From: Cranoglanis bouderius
Lineage: Eukaryota > Chordata > Actinopteri > Siluriformes > Cranoglanididae
Reading direction: 5' to 3'
Length of the DNA stretch: 64,000 bases
NCBI GenBank assembly: GCA_023630585.1
Contig: CM042548.1
Coordinates: forward strand, 20,337,027-20,401,026
Part shown: piece by piece, positions 23,041-34,419 of the stretch
How positions within the stretch are numbered: the first letter of the stretch is position 1
Layout: the number at the start of each line of letters is the position of its first letter
Made by a program: the position numbers and the translations under genes
The notes under the pieces: model-generated
Told to the model about the DNA's origin: nothing
The model's input: the letters and a program-made list of their open reading frames with translations, nothing else
Database searches by the model: none

Positions 23041-23180
23041 GGCGTCAGTGGCGGATACACCTCCCCATCCCCCTTTCCTCCATCTCCCCCTGGACACTGA
23101 TCCCATCTGAGGGCCTCCACCCGACCATGAACTGCAGACGGCAGCTCATGAACTGAAGCTCACTGGAAGGATCCAATCAC
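23041..23180 (-). other. fgfr2: fgfr2 5' UTR part of the first coding exon
   Basis: Leader sequence between the acceptor (TTTGCCGCAG, ending at 23181) and the start codon. It has five upstream ATGs on the sense strand: four in one frame (23149, 23128, 23083, 23068) ending at a TGA at 23047-23045, and one (23106) in frame with the receptor. The segment 23052-23090 is very G-rich with several runs of four or five G. The acceptor position is inferred from its splice consensus; transcript data are lacking, so the 5' limit is moderately sure. Confidence 0.6.
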
Positions 23181-24675
23181 CTGCGGCAAAGCAGAATAAG
23201 AGGCAGAGTCAGAGATGTGATTGCTGCAGTTTTTCTACAGAAACTCATCCTGGTTATGGGGCACCTGTACTTGCACTATGATCCTGAAGCCACGATATGT
23301 CATCTCGCTGTATGCTTTTCGATGGACATGAGCAGTTTTGTTACCGGGTTGTAACATTTACAATTCATTTACAGTTTAGTATTTCATCACTGAAAGTATG
23401 TCAGCAACAACTGGAGGTGTGTGTGTGTACATTAAATGCTGTCGAACAAGCTGTACCACACACACATACCAAAGCACTGATACTATAGAGCACTAATCTC
23501 CCTACTGTTTCATAGCCACACACCTTAAATAGACTGGTAGGATGCGTTTTTTTTGTTGTTGTTGTTGTTTGTTTGGTTGGTAGGTTTTTTATTTCTTTCT
23601 TCCTTTTCCAAATCTACCCTACTTTTCTGACTGATTTCTATAGGGAATTAAAAAGAAGTTCTTAGAGCAACACAAATACAGGTAACCTGCAACTGAAGTA
23701 ATCTGTATTAGGCACAACACATCTCTCATAGCTAGGAGGCTAATACAGGTGATATTTGTACTCAATGTAAACCAACTCCTCTCTGATATTTGATTTTATT
23801 TGCCTCATAAAGAACATACATATAATAGGTTGAAGCTTTTATAGGGAGAAATACACTTTATGAAAGTGAAATTTCCAGAGAAGCGTGACTTTTCGGATTT
23901 AAAAAAAATAAAAACATCTCTTTCATCAGCTGTGCTAGCAAAGTGTTTCTGGGCCTGTAGGACGTCAAACCCCGACTTTTTGTTTTTTTTTTTAGTCCGA
24001 AAAGTCCTGTTTCTCTGGAAACTTTGTGTACTACACTTCTACAGTTATTACACTTTTAATACACTTCAGTATTAGTCAGAATTGTAGAATATATCAAACG
24101 ACAGATTCCAGTTTAGCTCGAGTAGGCTATGTGACACGCTGCGCGAGCGTTAAATGGTTTCGGTGACGTAGCTGCTCTAAAATGACGGCTATGTCCGTCA
24201 ATACCACACTAAACACTTAGCACGTCTATTCTATTCTGCCGTGTAAAAATAATAAAAAAACAACAACAACAACAGCACACAAAAGTAGTTCAGTATCAGT
24301 GGTGGCGAAACTATTTTTTGACACAATAATTGCTAGGTAGTTCAGACTTTCAGCCTGCGAGGGTTTTTTTTGTTTGTTTGTTTTTTAAGTGAGATTCGCG
24401 GGGACGCGCGCGCTGCACTCTCGAGACCGTCCAGCTGCGGTTCCCAAGCGCGTGCACGAGTCCAGCTGCGCGCCATCGATTAGCTGTTTACTCTCATCGT
24501 TTACTGCACACAATCAGGGCAAATGTTGCGAATGACTCCAAAACACTGAAAAGTGTGATATCATCTGGAATAAGGCGGTCAGGGAGAAGCAGCAGGGAAA
24601 CATCTCCTCACACTTTTAGTTTACACAGCCCCAGATTTCTATAGGCTACAACCAAGTACTAAAAGTTAAACTCCA

Positions 24676-24709
<34 letters not shown>

Positions 24710-25442
24710 TTTTTAAAAAAGCATTGCAATACTAATCTCTCTCTCTCTCCTTAACTGTATTAGAATAACACATCAGTCGCGTGCTGTTTTGCAAATAAAT
24801 ATACACTCAAGGAAAAAAAATCCCTCGCCTTAACGCAGTTATCACCAGCATGTTAATAACAACCTCTTTATTATTATTATTATTATTATTTTTTTTTTTT
24901 TGTGCATACAATGGAGACAAGCTAAACCAATCTAAAGGCGAATCATCTGCGCTCCTTTCACATTCTCATCACTTTGCATTTTCACAATGAATGCGCTCAG
25001 AGATGTACGAGTCTGCTTCTACACAATGCAATGCATGCATTCGGTTACAGCAACCTCTAATGTTTACGCTTCACTTAGGCGACTATAACCGGCTCACTAT
25101 GTATTATGGATTTACTTCACTACTGATCACAAATTAAGGGTTACAAGGCAACCTTACACGCGCGCTTATCAAAAAAAAAAAAATCACTTCTCAGTATAAA
25201 AAAAAGTAGGTTAGGTCAGGTTATACAACAAAATCAATCTAATCGCCGTGGGGTTGTTTTGTTGTCGTTTATTTATTTATTTATTTATTTTTGTAAACAT
25301 ACCCGCTAATTAAAATGTTACACTTTTATCTAATTCCTAATTGTCATGCACATTTTTTGATGGTGGTTTTTTTTTTTTTTTCAGCAGACGTTCCAACATT
25401 CTTATAATTGAATCCAAATGCAAAAATCAGATTTCTCCCTTC

Positions 25443-25453
25443 AAAAAAAAAAA

Positions 25454-25488
<35 letters not shown>
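25443..25488. repeat. (A)n and (GAAA)n microsatellite
   Basis: A-run followed by about eight GAAA units. Confidence 0.95.
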
Positions 25489-25575
25489 CCATTTGTGTTC
25501 TTTTTCATGCTGAAATATTTTCCTACATTAAACTAAACACTGAACTAGCACCAGGCCGGACCGCGTCTCCTAAAA

Positions 25576-25576
<1 letters not shown>

Positions 25577-25606
<30 letters not shown>
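25577..25606. repeat. (CA)15 microsatellite
   Basis: Pure CA dinucleotide run. Confidence 0.95.
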
Positions 25607-25608
<2 letters not shown>

Positions 25609-26401
25609 GTGTCAACAGTTGCAAAGTGCAAGAGCACTTTCAAATCACTTCTCGTGCAATGTTTTGTGCGAAGTTAGTTGTTTTTTTTTTTTTTTTATGC
25701 ATCAACATAACCCATCACCCAGACCCAACACTTACTCCTGCGGCCCGGAGCGCTGAGCTTCTTAATCCGCATGAACGAGTGAAACAAGCGACTTCTTTAC
25801 CCCCCCCCCCCCCCCCAGCTTCACCACTCAAAAGTTCACTATTCCAAATTCCACAAGTCGGCAAAAAAAAGGAGCACAAAAATAAATAAATAAATAAACA
25901 AACAAAGAAATCACTGATCCTTTGCAGAGAACAGCATTGCCAGATGGGAGCGTCGCAAAAATTCCGCAGGAGTTTTTCTTCTTCTTCTTCTTTTTATTAT
26001 TATTATTATTATTTATCCGTCCAAACAGTTTTGGGAAACAAACAGACAAAAAAAAAACAACAGAATGATGCGTCCTGGATTGTTTTTTCCCCCTTGAGTC
26101 CTTCACGTCCTTGCACAAATTCAGATCCTCCTGGATTTCTCAGATGAAATCCTCAAAATCACACAATAAGTACTTGAAAACGTGTGAAAAGCGGCTGTCT
26201 CGACGTCCTCCTACACACACGCGCGCAGTAAACACGCACTACACACACACGCACACACACACATACGCATACACATGCACACAGCTCAGTCTAGTCACTG
26301 AACGCCAAAGCTCTTCTCAGTCTCCGAGGACCTTGGTCGTCTTCTCATACGCTTTTGTCAGGCTTAGGGCTTTTTTTTTTCCTCCTTCTTCTTACGCGCG
26401 C

Positions 26402-26428
26402 GCTCTCTCTCTCTCTCTCTCTCTCTCC
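26402..26428. repeat. (CT)n microsatellite in the presumed promoter
   Basis: About 13 CT units; (GA)n on the sense strand of fgfr2. Confidence 0.9.
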
Positions 26429-26617
26429 CTGAAGAAATGTCACTCCCCCACCCGCTCCCTGAAACCTGACACGTTTCCTGGCTGGAGCTTTTCGACTCCG
26501 TGCGCCAATGAAAAATCTCAGAAAGTCCAGCACCCCTCAGTAGTGCGCTCCTACATCAGCGACGCACTGGTGATGTAGTGTTAGAGTGGAGTTTAGTGGA
26601 GAGAGTGGAGCACAGGC

Positions 26618-26641
26618 CTCCTCCTCCTCCTCCTCCTCCTC
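26618..26641. repeat. (TCC)8 microsatellite in the presumed promoter
   Basis: Eight CCT/TCC triplets upstream of the presumed fgfr2 start. Confidence 0.9.
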
Positions 26642-27054
26642 GTCCCACCACCACTACCTCCTGAGATTGACTCTCACAGGAACACCGCCGCCTAGTGGTG
26701 ACGTGTATGACGCGTCCAATTAGTGACTCTGCCTCCTGCTAATTTGCATACTGGGTTTGAGCTTCCCAAAAGGATAGTTACACTCTTTAAAAAAGTGTTC
26801 AAGTGTTTTTTTGTTTGTTTGTTTGGGTTTGTTCCTTTTTTTTTTTTTTGGATAGTGGAGGTTCTACATGGATGCCTACCTGTTGTAAGGTTCTACACAG
26901 AAATGACTTTATATTTATAACTCCTATGTGACATTAAATGATTTGTTTTCATAGTAAACCAGGGTTTCCCAGCTTAGGGGCTGTGGGTTCGTTGGACTTA
27001 CAAATGGGGTAGTGAGAGAAACTCATAATGTCCTCTTGTGTTTTATTCATTTAT

Positions 27055-27312
27055 CCATCCCCTGGATGGGGTGCCAACCCATTGCAGGGCACAATCACAC
27101 ACACGTTCACACAGTGTGAACAATTTGGAAATGCCAATCAGCCTACAGTGCATGTCTTTGGACAGGGGGAGGAAGCCGGAGTACCCGGAGGAAACCCCTG
27201 AAGCATGGGGAGAACATGCAAACTCCGCGCACACAGGGCGGAGCAGGGTATCAAGCCCCCAACCCTGGAGATGCGAGCCAAATGTGCTATCCACTAAGCC
27301 ATCGTGTCCCCC
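27055..27312 (-). mobile_element. tRNA-derived SINE (Mermaid-like), reverse orientation
   Basis: In reverse it starts GGCTTAGTGGATAGCACATT, continues through the GGGCTTGATACCC box region, a GAGTTTGCATGTTCTCCCC body and ends near GGGTTGGCACCCCATCCAGG. The same body occurs at 34.0, 42.9, 51.0/52.5 and 60.7 kb. The family is like the Mermaid-type fish SINEs; the name is from memory. It is truncated at its 3' end compared with the 34 kb copy. Confidence 0.75.
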
Positions 27313-27324
27313 CCCCCCAATATT

Positions 27325-27403
27325 ATCCAGTATTTGATTTATAAAATATGTATGCAATTCTTATAAATGTGTTATGAAGGCCCAGTGTAGGTACACGTAA
27401 AAA
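27325..27403 (-). repeat. 79-bp leader repeat, copy 1
   Basis: Perfect reverse complement of 33961-34039. It lies directly 5' of the SINE in both places (see findings). Confidence 0.9.
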
Positions 27404-29140
27404 AATTGAAGGGTACACAATACAGCATAAAAGCAACGTGACACACTGACTGGACTTTGTAAGTGGTAATTTGCAAGTTGTAATGACGTCATTTCATACC
27501 TCAGGATGTTCAACGTGCGAAGTGGGGGGGGGACATAGACTCCTCTACGAAAGCACTTTAGGAGAAGTGAGCACCTTTATCAATAAGCCCCAAACATCAG
27601 AGAGACAGACAGGCCTCCTACCATGCAGTACTTTCACTCCAACTTACTTTTTCTCCATGCTGTCTCTTCCATTGGTTAAAGCTTTTCCAAGGACTGCTTT
27701 CCTGCTGAACCCCTCTTCCCTTCATATAGGTTTGAAAGAGGAGGGGGAGCACCAGCTAATATGCTTTCACCTCTGCTTTTTCTCCAGTTCTTCCCCTCTA
27801 AGAAAGACTGGCTGCTCGCCTCTTTTTCCTCTAAGAAAAGAAACGTCCTTTTTCACTATGAACAGGCCAGCTAATAAGGCTGTTAAGAAAACGCGAGGGT
27901 GCTGTGTCAATGGAGCTGTCTATCTGTGTTTTCTCTGTCTTTCTTTCTTGCCCGCTTTCACCCGCTTTTTTCCTTTTCCCTTCTATTTTCTCACCCTTAC
28001 TTGCTCAGTAAGGCCATCTGAGGCTCCCTAGAAAAGGTGACAGCTTGGGTTGGAATTGGAGAACAGGGGGATTGAATAGAGGGGAGCTACAGGTTTAGGG
28101 GAGTGCAATAAGAAATAGATGGGTCTTTTTTAGGATTGTCCCCATCGCCTGTCCAAACCTGATTTACGCTGCTCCCATGCTAGTCTTCTCAGGCTCGGAC
28201 ACGACGGAAACCCTGCAGGGGGGCCATAAAGACATGCAGACCGGAGAAAAGAGACAGGTCACATCTCTGTCAAAGGACTATTGTCGTCCTCGTTCGTTCT
28301 TCTCTCCTTTTCTTTAGGTTAAGAAGCCTGGGTTTCTCTCTGAGCCTCGAGCAGGGAGTTTTATCCTACACAGCATTTTTTTTTCAAATCACATTTAAAA
28401 CATTTGAGGTTTTGATTAGAGTGATATTTATCTTCTGAAATTTGTGCTCTGTGTATGTCTATGAAGTTAGCGTGTACTGTGTGTTTACTCTGTAGTATGT
28501 GGTTACCAGAGGTGATTGTTCTAAGACCACATTGGAAGCCTGGCTTCCCTTAAAATTTCATATTGTACATATTAAAATGTATCCATATTCTTCAGCACTT
28601 TTGGTAAAATTCAATATTAAAGCAAATCAAATGATCAAATATCTTCCAGCAATATTGTACAGTTCGTTTATTTAATGCAAACTGTTTTAGGTGGTCAGCA
28701 CAGCCTGCATGAAAATCTCCTTTGAAGCCCCCAACGCAGCGCGTGTAGAACTCCAGTGAAGCACAACTTTACTCTCTCAAAGGGGCTGAACCTCATGACC
28801 AACTGCCAATCATTGAAACGGTAATGAACATGAAACTTGACATCTCAGACTAAAGCGTATCAGCACCAGTCAGACGTGCTCAGAGCTGCAGCTGTCGGTC
28901 AGTAACTGAATCCATAACAATTTTACACAACTAGCATAGCTTGTTATTTTCGTCATTTGTAGTCGGAATATATTATAAATAATTTGTAACCATAAAGTTA
29001 GATCTGATCATTTATATTTGTTTTTTCATTTGTTTGTTTGTTTGTTTATAGGTCTTGCTAGCTAGTTGTTGCTATCTTCTAAAATTGACCACGCAACTCA
29101 GCAGCGAAGCTTTTTTTTTTTTTTTTTTTTTGGCACAACA
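27404..29140. other. Intergenic sequence, nothing recognised
   Basis: An open frame of 186 codons at 27471-28031 has serine- and phenylalanine-rich low-complexity content and no family resemblance. No repeat with clear ends. Confidence 0.6.
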
Positions 29141-29168
29141 TGACAGACACTACTAATGTTGTTAACCT

Positions 29169-29224
29169 TTTATTTATTTATTTATTTATTTGTTTATTTA
29201 TTTATTTATTTATTTATTTATTTT
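29169..29224. repeat. (TTTA)n microsatellite
   Basis: About 14 TTTA units with one TTTG interruption. Confidence 0.95.
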
Positions 29225-30080
29225 TCAAAAAGCCATTTCATACTCTTACTTATCAGGAATTAAAACATGACGCTAGACCAACAAATGAAACGGATACAAC
29301 AGAAATCATGCAGATATACACTTCAATACACGCAGATATACACTTCAATACACTTCCCCTATTTCTGCACTTCATGTATTGTATTGTGCTACACTTCTCA
29401 TTCTACATACCTGTAGCTGTTATATGCCTTATATAAGCGTTCACGCCCCTTGAGCTTTCCCACATTTCCACACAATCAGTTTTCCACACAACCTGGACAA
29501 TGCAATCACAAATGTTATAATACCACCCAAAATACCCCCCACCCTCCACACCCCCCACACACACTTCAGTAATGTGGGATATTTTGTGCAGATTCATGAT
29601 ATATAATCCAAATAAAGACATATTCCTATGTACAGGGTCTTGGTATTGTTTTATAGTTCTAGAAGCACATGTATTCCACAGTATATATACATAAATGGAT
29701 GGGAGGACAACAAAGTGATTTGATTTGACTTAACAGATTTCCTACAAATCACCAAACTGCATTGGAATGTTTATATTTGGCCTGATTTATGAGCAAACCA
29801 TGTATGTCTTAGGAAAATGGCTGAGCAAAAAGAAAGTTGACCTCAAGAGATGTTGAATTTAATCAGAAGTGTTGAGTTCTCACAATTTCATTCTGTAGCT
29901 TGCTTAGTATTCTGGTAAAATATTTACAGTACTGACTTATTATACTGTATTAAGGTATGTAACTGTATACGTACTATAACAGTGTTGTGACTTTATTGCA
30001 ATAACACAATATACATTCAGTATCATTAACTTTACTGTGAAACCTGATGAAACAAAAGAACCTTATCTTTAGCGCAGTAC
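29225..30080. other. Intergenic sequence, nothing recognised
   Basis: AT-rich. A direct duplication of AGATATACACTTCAATACAC occurs at 29311-29350. No coding signal. Confidence 0.6.
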
Positions 30081-30895
30081 ACACTGTAAAATTTACAGTC
30101 ATTATTGGCAGCAGGGTTGCCAGTAAAATACTGTATTTACAGTAAAGTCCTATAATATTTTACATAGTATGAAATAACACATAATCCAGTACCTTTACTC
30201 AATTTTTTTTTTTTTTTAAAGCAAGTTACACTTGATACAACTGACCTGAAGGTTAAGGGTCTTACTTAAGTAACATGGCAATTTGGAGATGCTGGGATTT
30301 GAACACATGACCTTGTGATCTCCCAGTCAAAACCTTAACCACTGAGCCACCACAAGCAGCTTCACTACCTATTGATTCAGCCACCTCCAGCACTGAATAA
30401 ACTTAAAGTTATTTTTGTTTGTTTGCTTGCTTGTTTTTTCAAAGATTGCATAAATAATAACTGATTCTGTCACTGTTGTTCATTTTCTTATTGTTCATTA
30501 TTCTTTCTTATTTCTTATTGTGTAACTTTGTTCATTTTAGCAAGATCCTGTGTGTATAATTTGATATCTTTTGTTTTTGTGAACTGAACAAAATGGTTGC
30601 TTTATTAAACACCTTTTATGGTTATGGTTTTGGCATTGACAACTTATTTGGCAATGAAACTAGAAAATTGTAGCAGTGGATTTTTTTTTTTTTAAAGTAA
30701 TATACCGTTTCCAATATATAATCCTGAAAAATATAGCTTTACACTTTATTTAACATACACAGTACAACTTGGCATTACTGTAAACAAACATTATAGTAAG
30801 GATGCTGTAAATATTAATTACAGTAACTACCTGACAACTCTGCTGCCAGTAAATTACTGTAAAGTTACAAGCTAAATATTTACAGTGCAGTATAT
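30080..30895. mobile_element. Foldback DNA element with ACTGTAAA ends
   Basis: The left end has CACTGTAAAATTTACAG, then GGCAGCAGGGTTGCCAGTAA and ACTGTATTTACAGTAA. The right end read in reverse has CACTGTAAATATTTAG, then TTACTGGCAGCAGAGTTGTC and TTACTGTAATTAATATTTAC. About 820 bp in total, no transposase frame. A SINE sits inside at 30205-30360. Confidence 0.65.
30205..30360 (-). mobile_element. tRNA-derived SINE within the foldback element
   Basis: In reverse: GGTGGCTCAGTGGTTAAGGT, then ATGTGTTCAAATCCCAGCAT (B-box-like GTTCAAATCC). Typical fish tRNA-SINE head with a poly-A-like tail on the other side (TTTTAAAGC). Confidence 0.7.
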
Positions 30896-31719
30896 TATAT
30901 GGCTCAGGATCTTTATCATATACATTGTTAAATTAACCAGCTGGCCCTGGAAGAACAAACTGATTTCTTTCATTTTTTGGTAAAAATTTCCTGAAACCAT
31001 TAACACCTCATTTAACAAAATTAAATGTCATTAGCAAGACTGTTCTGCTATTAGGCTAATTGTTAGTTGTTTGCGAAAACTAATCTATTGCAGGCAGGGT
31101 GTTACGTCATTCCCATTGAACTGACTCAGGGAGGCCCAAGACCAAAGCACCATTTGTCTTCCTCTTGTCTGCTGACAGGAATTTTGATTTATCGGTGCCA
31201 TTTGTTGTCAGTTGTATTGTTAAAAAAAAAAAAAAAAAAAAAACGCCTCCTGAAGTGCCAATCAAGACAGGCCTTTTTGCTTTAGAGGTTAGTGACACAA
31301 ACAAGAATTTTGCCAATTCCACTACCCTCCAAAATATTTCTGTAACCAAATTCAGGAAATCACAGAGTGTAGATAGTTCATATTGCTTGGGAAGGGTTTT
31401 CCTTATGGGGTATTAAAGGACATATTGTATATGTGTGGCAGACCAAATTGAGGAAACTGTGGTGAAATGTATTATCCCAATGGTGGATTGGCCCTTTTAG
31501 GAGAAGTGGTATTTTCCAGTAGTGTTTTAGTGGTGACATTAGTGGTTGCGATGGCTCAAACTGGATCCAATCATGTATTATATGTAGCTCTTTTTACCAC
31601 TTTGGGAAAAAAAGACAGTGGGAAAATAGAGTTTGTAAGATGTGGGTTTGCATGATTATTTTAAAATGAGTTTATTTAGAAGATAATAATAAGGCACTTA
31701 TTTATCCAGTTCCAATTTA
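30896..31719. other. Intergenic sequence, nothing recognised
   Basis: Contains an A22 run at 31221-31242. No repeat ends or coding signal. Confidence 0.6.
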
Positions 31720-32237
31720 TACAGTACTGTGCAAAAGTTTTAGGCACCAGATATTTTTTAGTACAAACTTTGTTATAGATTTTTTCATTTTATGACATTA
31801 TCAAGTCAGTACAAAAAACGTTTTAGATTTTAGTTTTGGTTTCCTAGCACAAAATGAAATGTTACAGAAAAATGTTTGTATGTCATTAAAGAAAGCAGTA
31901 TATTACATAAGAGACACTTTTCAGACAGTAAACACAATGAAGGCTGCTGGGTTTTGCTGCAAAAATAAGAAGCGAGTGCGAAAGTCAAAGTGTCCAGAAG
32001 AACTGTGTCTGGTTCTGCAAGATGCTCAATAAAACTTACCAGCTCATTTCCTCATAAAACTGCACTAATTGTACCGGAGACTGCTATTTTTATTTTTATT
32101 TTTTTGTCACACCAAATATTGTTTTTTTTTGGTTTTTTTGTTTTTTAATGTAGAAATATTTAATTTCATTATTTTGAAGGCAACTTTGCTCTACAGCATT
32201 TCTTTGCATGTGACTAAAACTTTTGCACAGTACTGTA
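31720..32237. mobile_element. Tc1/mariner-type MITE
   Basis: The ends TACAGTACTGTGCAAAAGTT and the inverted ACTTTTGCACAGTACTGTA match, bounded by TA. 518 bp, without transposase. The TA boundary and the CAGTACTGTGCAAAAGT end fit Tc1/mariner-derived non-autonomous elements. Confidence 0.8.
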
Positions 32238-33204
32238 GGTACAACATTTCAGTTTGGAAAAGCATTAGACACTGCCATAGTCTCATAAATGCAAACGTCT
32301 GCATTTATGAAGGTTACGGTTAAGGTTAGGGTTGAATTTAGGTTTTGTCCATGCACACAGTTGGTTGTTTGAATTTGTAAGAAAAAAAAAAAAAAAATCA
32401 CATCTCTCAGGTTGGCATGACTCAAATCATGAGTCAAAAAATTGTTAATATTATGGTGAGAAGCAAGTGTAATAGTTTTCACTTTTCTCATGACTTCATT
32501 CATATGACAGGAAAAGAAACACCTATCCTTGTTAGATATGTATTTATATGAATTTAGTATAGTATCATATTGGATTCTACCACTTACCTATCTTTAGCTT
32601 TCCTACCCAATATAACTTTTTTTCCCCCAAAAAGCACAAGCGCACCATTGTGCTACTAAGCAATGATTTATTTCTGTGTAGAAATATAAGAACATTTTGT
32701 TTAGCTAAAATATGGACACCTCTCTCCATCTTGGCAAGGAATGTGACTCTTTGGCATTAAAGCTGAAACTTGCTGCCAACTATGTCACACGCCCACCTTC
32801 TGTTGTTCTCCAACATCACGGTACTAATATTACAATATGATTCCGGTGAATGAATTTCTGATGAAGCAAAGTACTGTGCTTTACTGTGTGCCAGTTATGT
32901 ATAACACTGATATTTAAGAAATGTGAAAAAATATATATTTTTAAACGGCATGTTCCAATGATTTTCTTCAATATTCTGAAGCTTGTGGCCAGAAAAGGGT
33001 ACAAAAGATATCAGATACTTTGTGAGGTTAAGACTCTTAAGCATATAGGAGTGTCTCTGGAACTGGAGCTATACTGATACATGATCCAAGTGGCATTGTA
33101 GTGCTTCTCCTTTGTTTTTGGTTATGCTTTGGTTGTCAACAATGGTGTGAAATAATCCTATTACAAGTTTACAACATAACACATTTTCACAAATGACATA
33201 AGAC
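32238..33204. other. Intergenic sequence, nothing recognised
   Basis: AT-rich, with an A15 run at 32383-32397. No coding signal. Confidence 0.6.
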
Positions 33205-33322
33205 AAATGAAGTGAAACTGTAACGCTAAAGCACTCCTACACAATTGTTTGCTTCCAATTCTGCGGCAACATTTTGGGGTTGCGATGGCCAGGTGTCCAC
33301 ATACTTTTGCCCATATAGTGCA
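33205..33322 (-). mobile_element. End fragment of a Tc1-like element
   Basis: Shares GAAACTGTAA(C/T)GCT, the TGCTTCCAA(T/C)T word and AGGTGTCCACA(T/A)AC with the element ending at 44786, and ends in CATATAGTG. Only the terminal 118 bases are clear. Confidence 0.65.
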
Positions 33323-33960
33323 AATCATACATCTGTATAAGTCTTTCTAAATCACTACAGTGAGTTGACTATTGCTATGTTAAAACCTGACTTTTGTAAC
33401 AATAATCCGCAGCTAATACTAATAATAATAATTCTCTATTTTAGATCCGTCTAACCGTCTGACTTCTGAAATCTCCTGAGGGATTCTTGTCTCGTAACGG
33501 ATTTTTGCCAGGTTATAATTAAAACATCAGAAGTGGATGAGTCACATCCTGTGCCGAATGTGAAACAAATGTGAATTGGTATGTGTGTGTTCTTGTGTGT
33601 TTTTAGAACACATGCCTCGGGCTCTAATATGAACCATAATGTGATTGTGGACGGGCTATATGTTGAGAGGAAGTGGAGGGAGGCTTCTGTGCTATATTCA
33701 GCCACACTCCATGGATCCAGGAGTTAGATCTCTTACAGAAGAGTTTTGCTATATAATACTATATGCAGTAATAAAGTATGTAAATATATTGATAATATAT
33801 ATTGTAATCCATCAGATGGTTAGAAGCGTAGAGTGGATGATATGTAACAGTACTAAATCACTCTCTCCTCTCCCCTCTCCTCCTTCCTGTTCTCAGGCCA
33901 GTCAGTGTGTCACGTTGCCTTCATGCTGTATTGTGTATTGACATAGTGGTAACATTTTTT

Positions 33961-34039
33961 TTTTTACGTGTACCTACACTGGGCCTTCATAACACATTTA
34001 TAAGAATTGCATACATATTTTATAAATCAAATACTGGAT
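33961..34039 (+). repeat. 79-bp leader repeat, copy 2
   Basis: Perfect inverted copy of 27325-27403, directly upstream of the SINE at 34048. Confidence 0.9.
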
Positions 34040-34047
34040 GATATTGG

Positions 34048-34408
34048 TGGGGACACTGTGGCTTAGTGGTTAGCACGATTGACTCGCACCTCCAGGGTTT
34101 GGGGCTTGATTCCCGGCTCCGCCCTGTGCTCACAGAGTTTGCATGTTCTTCCCATGCTTCAGAGGTTTCCTCTGGGTACTGTGGTTTTTCCTCCCCCAGT
34201 CCAAGACACGTGTTTTAGGCTGATTGGCATTTCTAAACTGTCCGTAGTGTGTGAATGGGTGTGTGAGTGTGTGTGCGATTGTGCCCTGTGATGGGTTGGC
34301 ACCCCGTCCAGGGTGTCCCCGCCTTGTACCCCGAGTCCCCTTGGATAGGCTCCAGGATCCCCACAACCCTGTGTAGGATAAGTGGTATGGAAAATGGATG
34401 GGTGGATG
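34048..34408 (+). mobile_element. tRNA-derived SINE (Mermaid-like), nearly full length
   Basis: Starts GTGGCTTAGTGGTTAGCACG (A-box-like) with a GGGCTTGATTCCC B-box-like region, then the conserved body GAGTTTGCATGTTCT and a tail GTATGGAAAATGGATGG. The word ATACTGGATG occurs both before (34031) and after (34409) and may be a target duplication. It is the best copy in the window. Confidence 0.8.
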
Positions 34409-34419
34409 ATACTGGATGT

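Larger units (their letters stand above)
23181..25735 (-). other. Putative fgfr2 intron 1
   Basis: Between the exon 2 acceptor and a candidate exon 1 donor at 25735. It contains (CT)n at 24674-24700, (TTA)n at 24869-24890, (GAAA)n at 25443-25488 and (CA)n at 25577-25606, and a GC-rich patch with several CpGs at 24395-24475. Confidence 0.45.
25736..26720 (-). promoter_or_regulatory. fgfr2: Candidate fgfr2 noncoding exon 1 and promoter region
   Basis: On the minus strand a near-perfect donor A|GTAAGTG occurs at 25735, after CCGGGCCGCAGGA, and would close a noncoding exon 1. Upstream are CpG-bearing stretches (26180-26230, 26390-26400, 26545-26700), an inverted CCAAT (CATTGG on the minus strand near 26510), a G-rich GC-box-like GCGGGTGGGGGAG near 26450, (CT)n at 26402-26428 and (TCC)n at 26618-26641. 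No TATA box stands out. The placement is inference from position and composition; transcript ends would settle it. Confidence 0.4.

Noticed and set aside
25341..25889. 182-codon open frame
   Set aside because: Built from poly-A, (GAAA)n, (CA)n and poly-C tracts.
27471..28031. 186-codon open frame
   Set aside because: Serine- and phenylalanine-rich low-complexity translation with no domain, no splice context and no family resemblance.
30205..30360. tRNA gene from A/B-box-like sequence
   Set aside because: No clover-leaf arms could be built; it fits a SINE head. The same holds for the other SINE copies.
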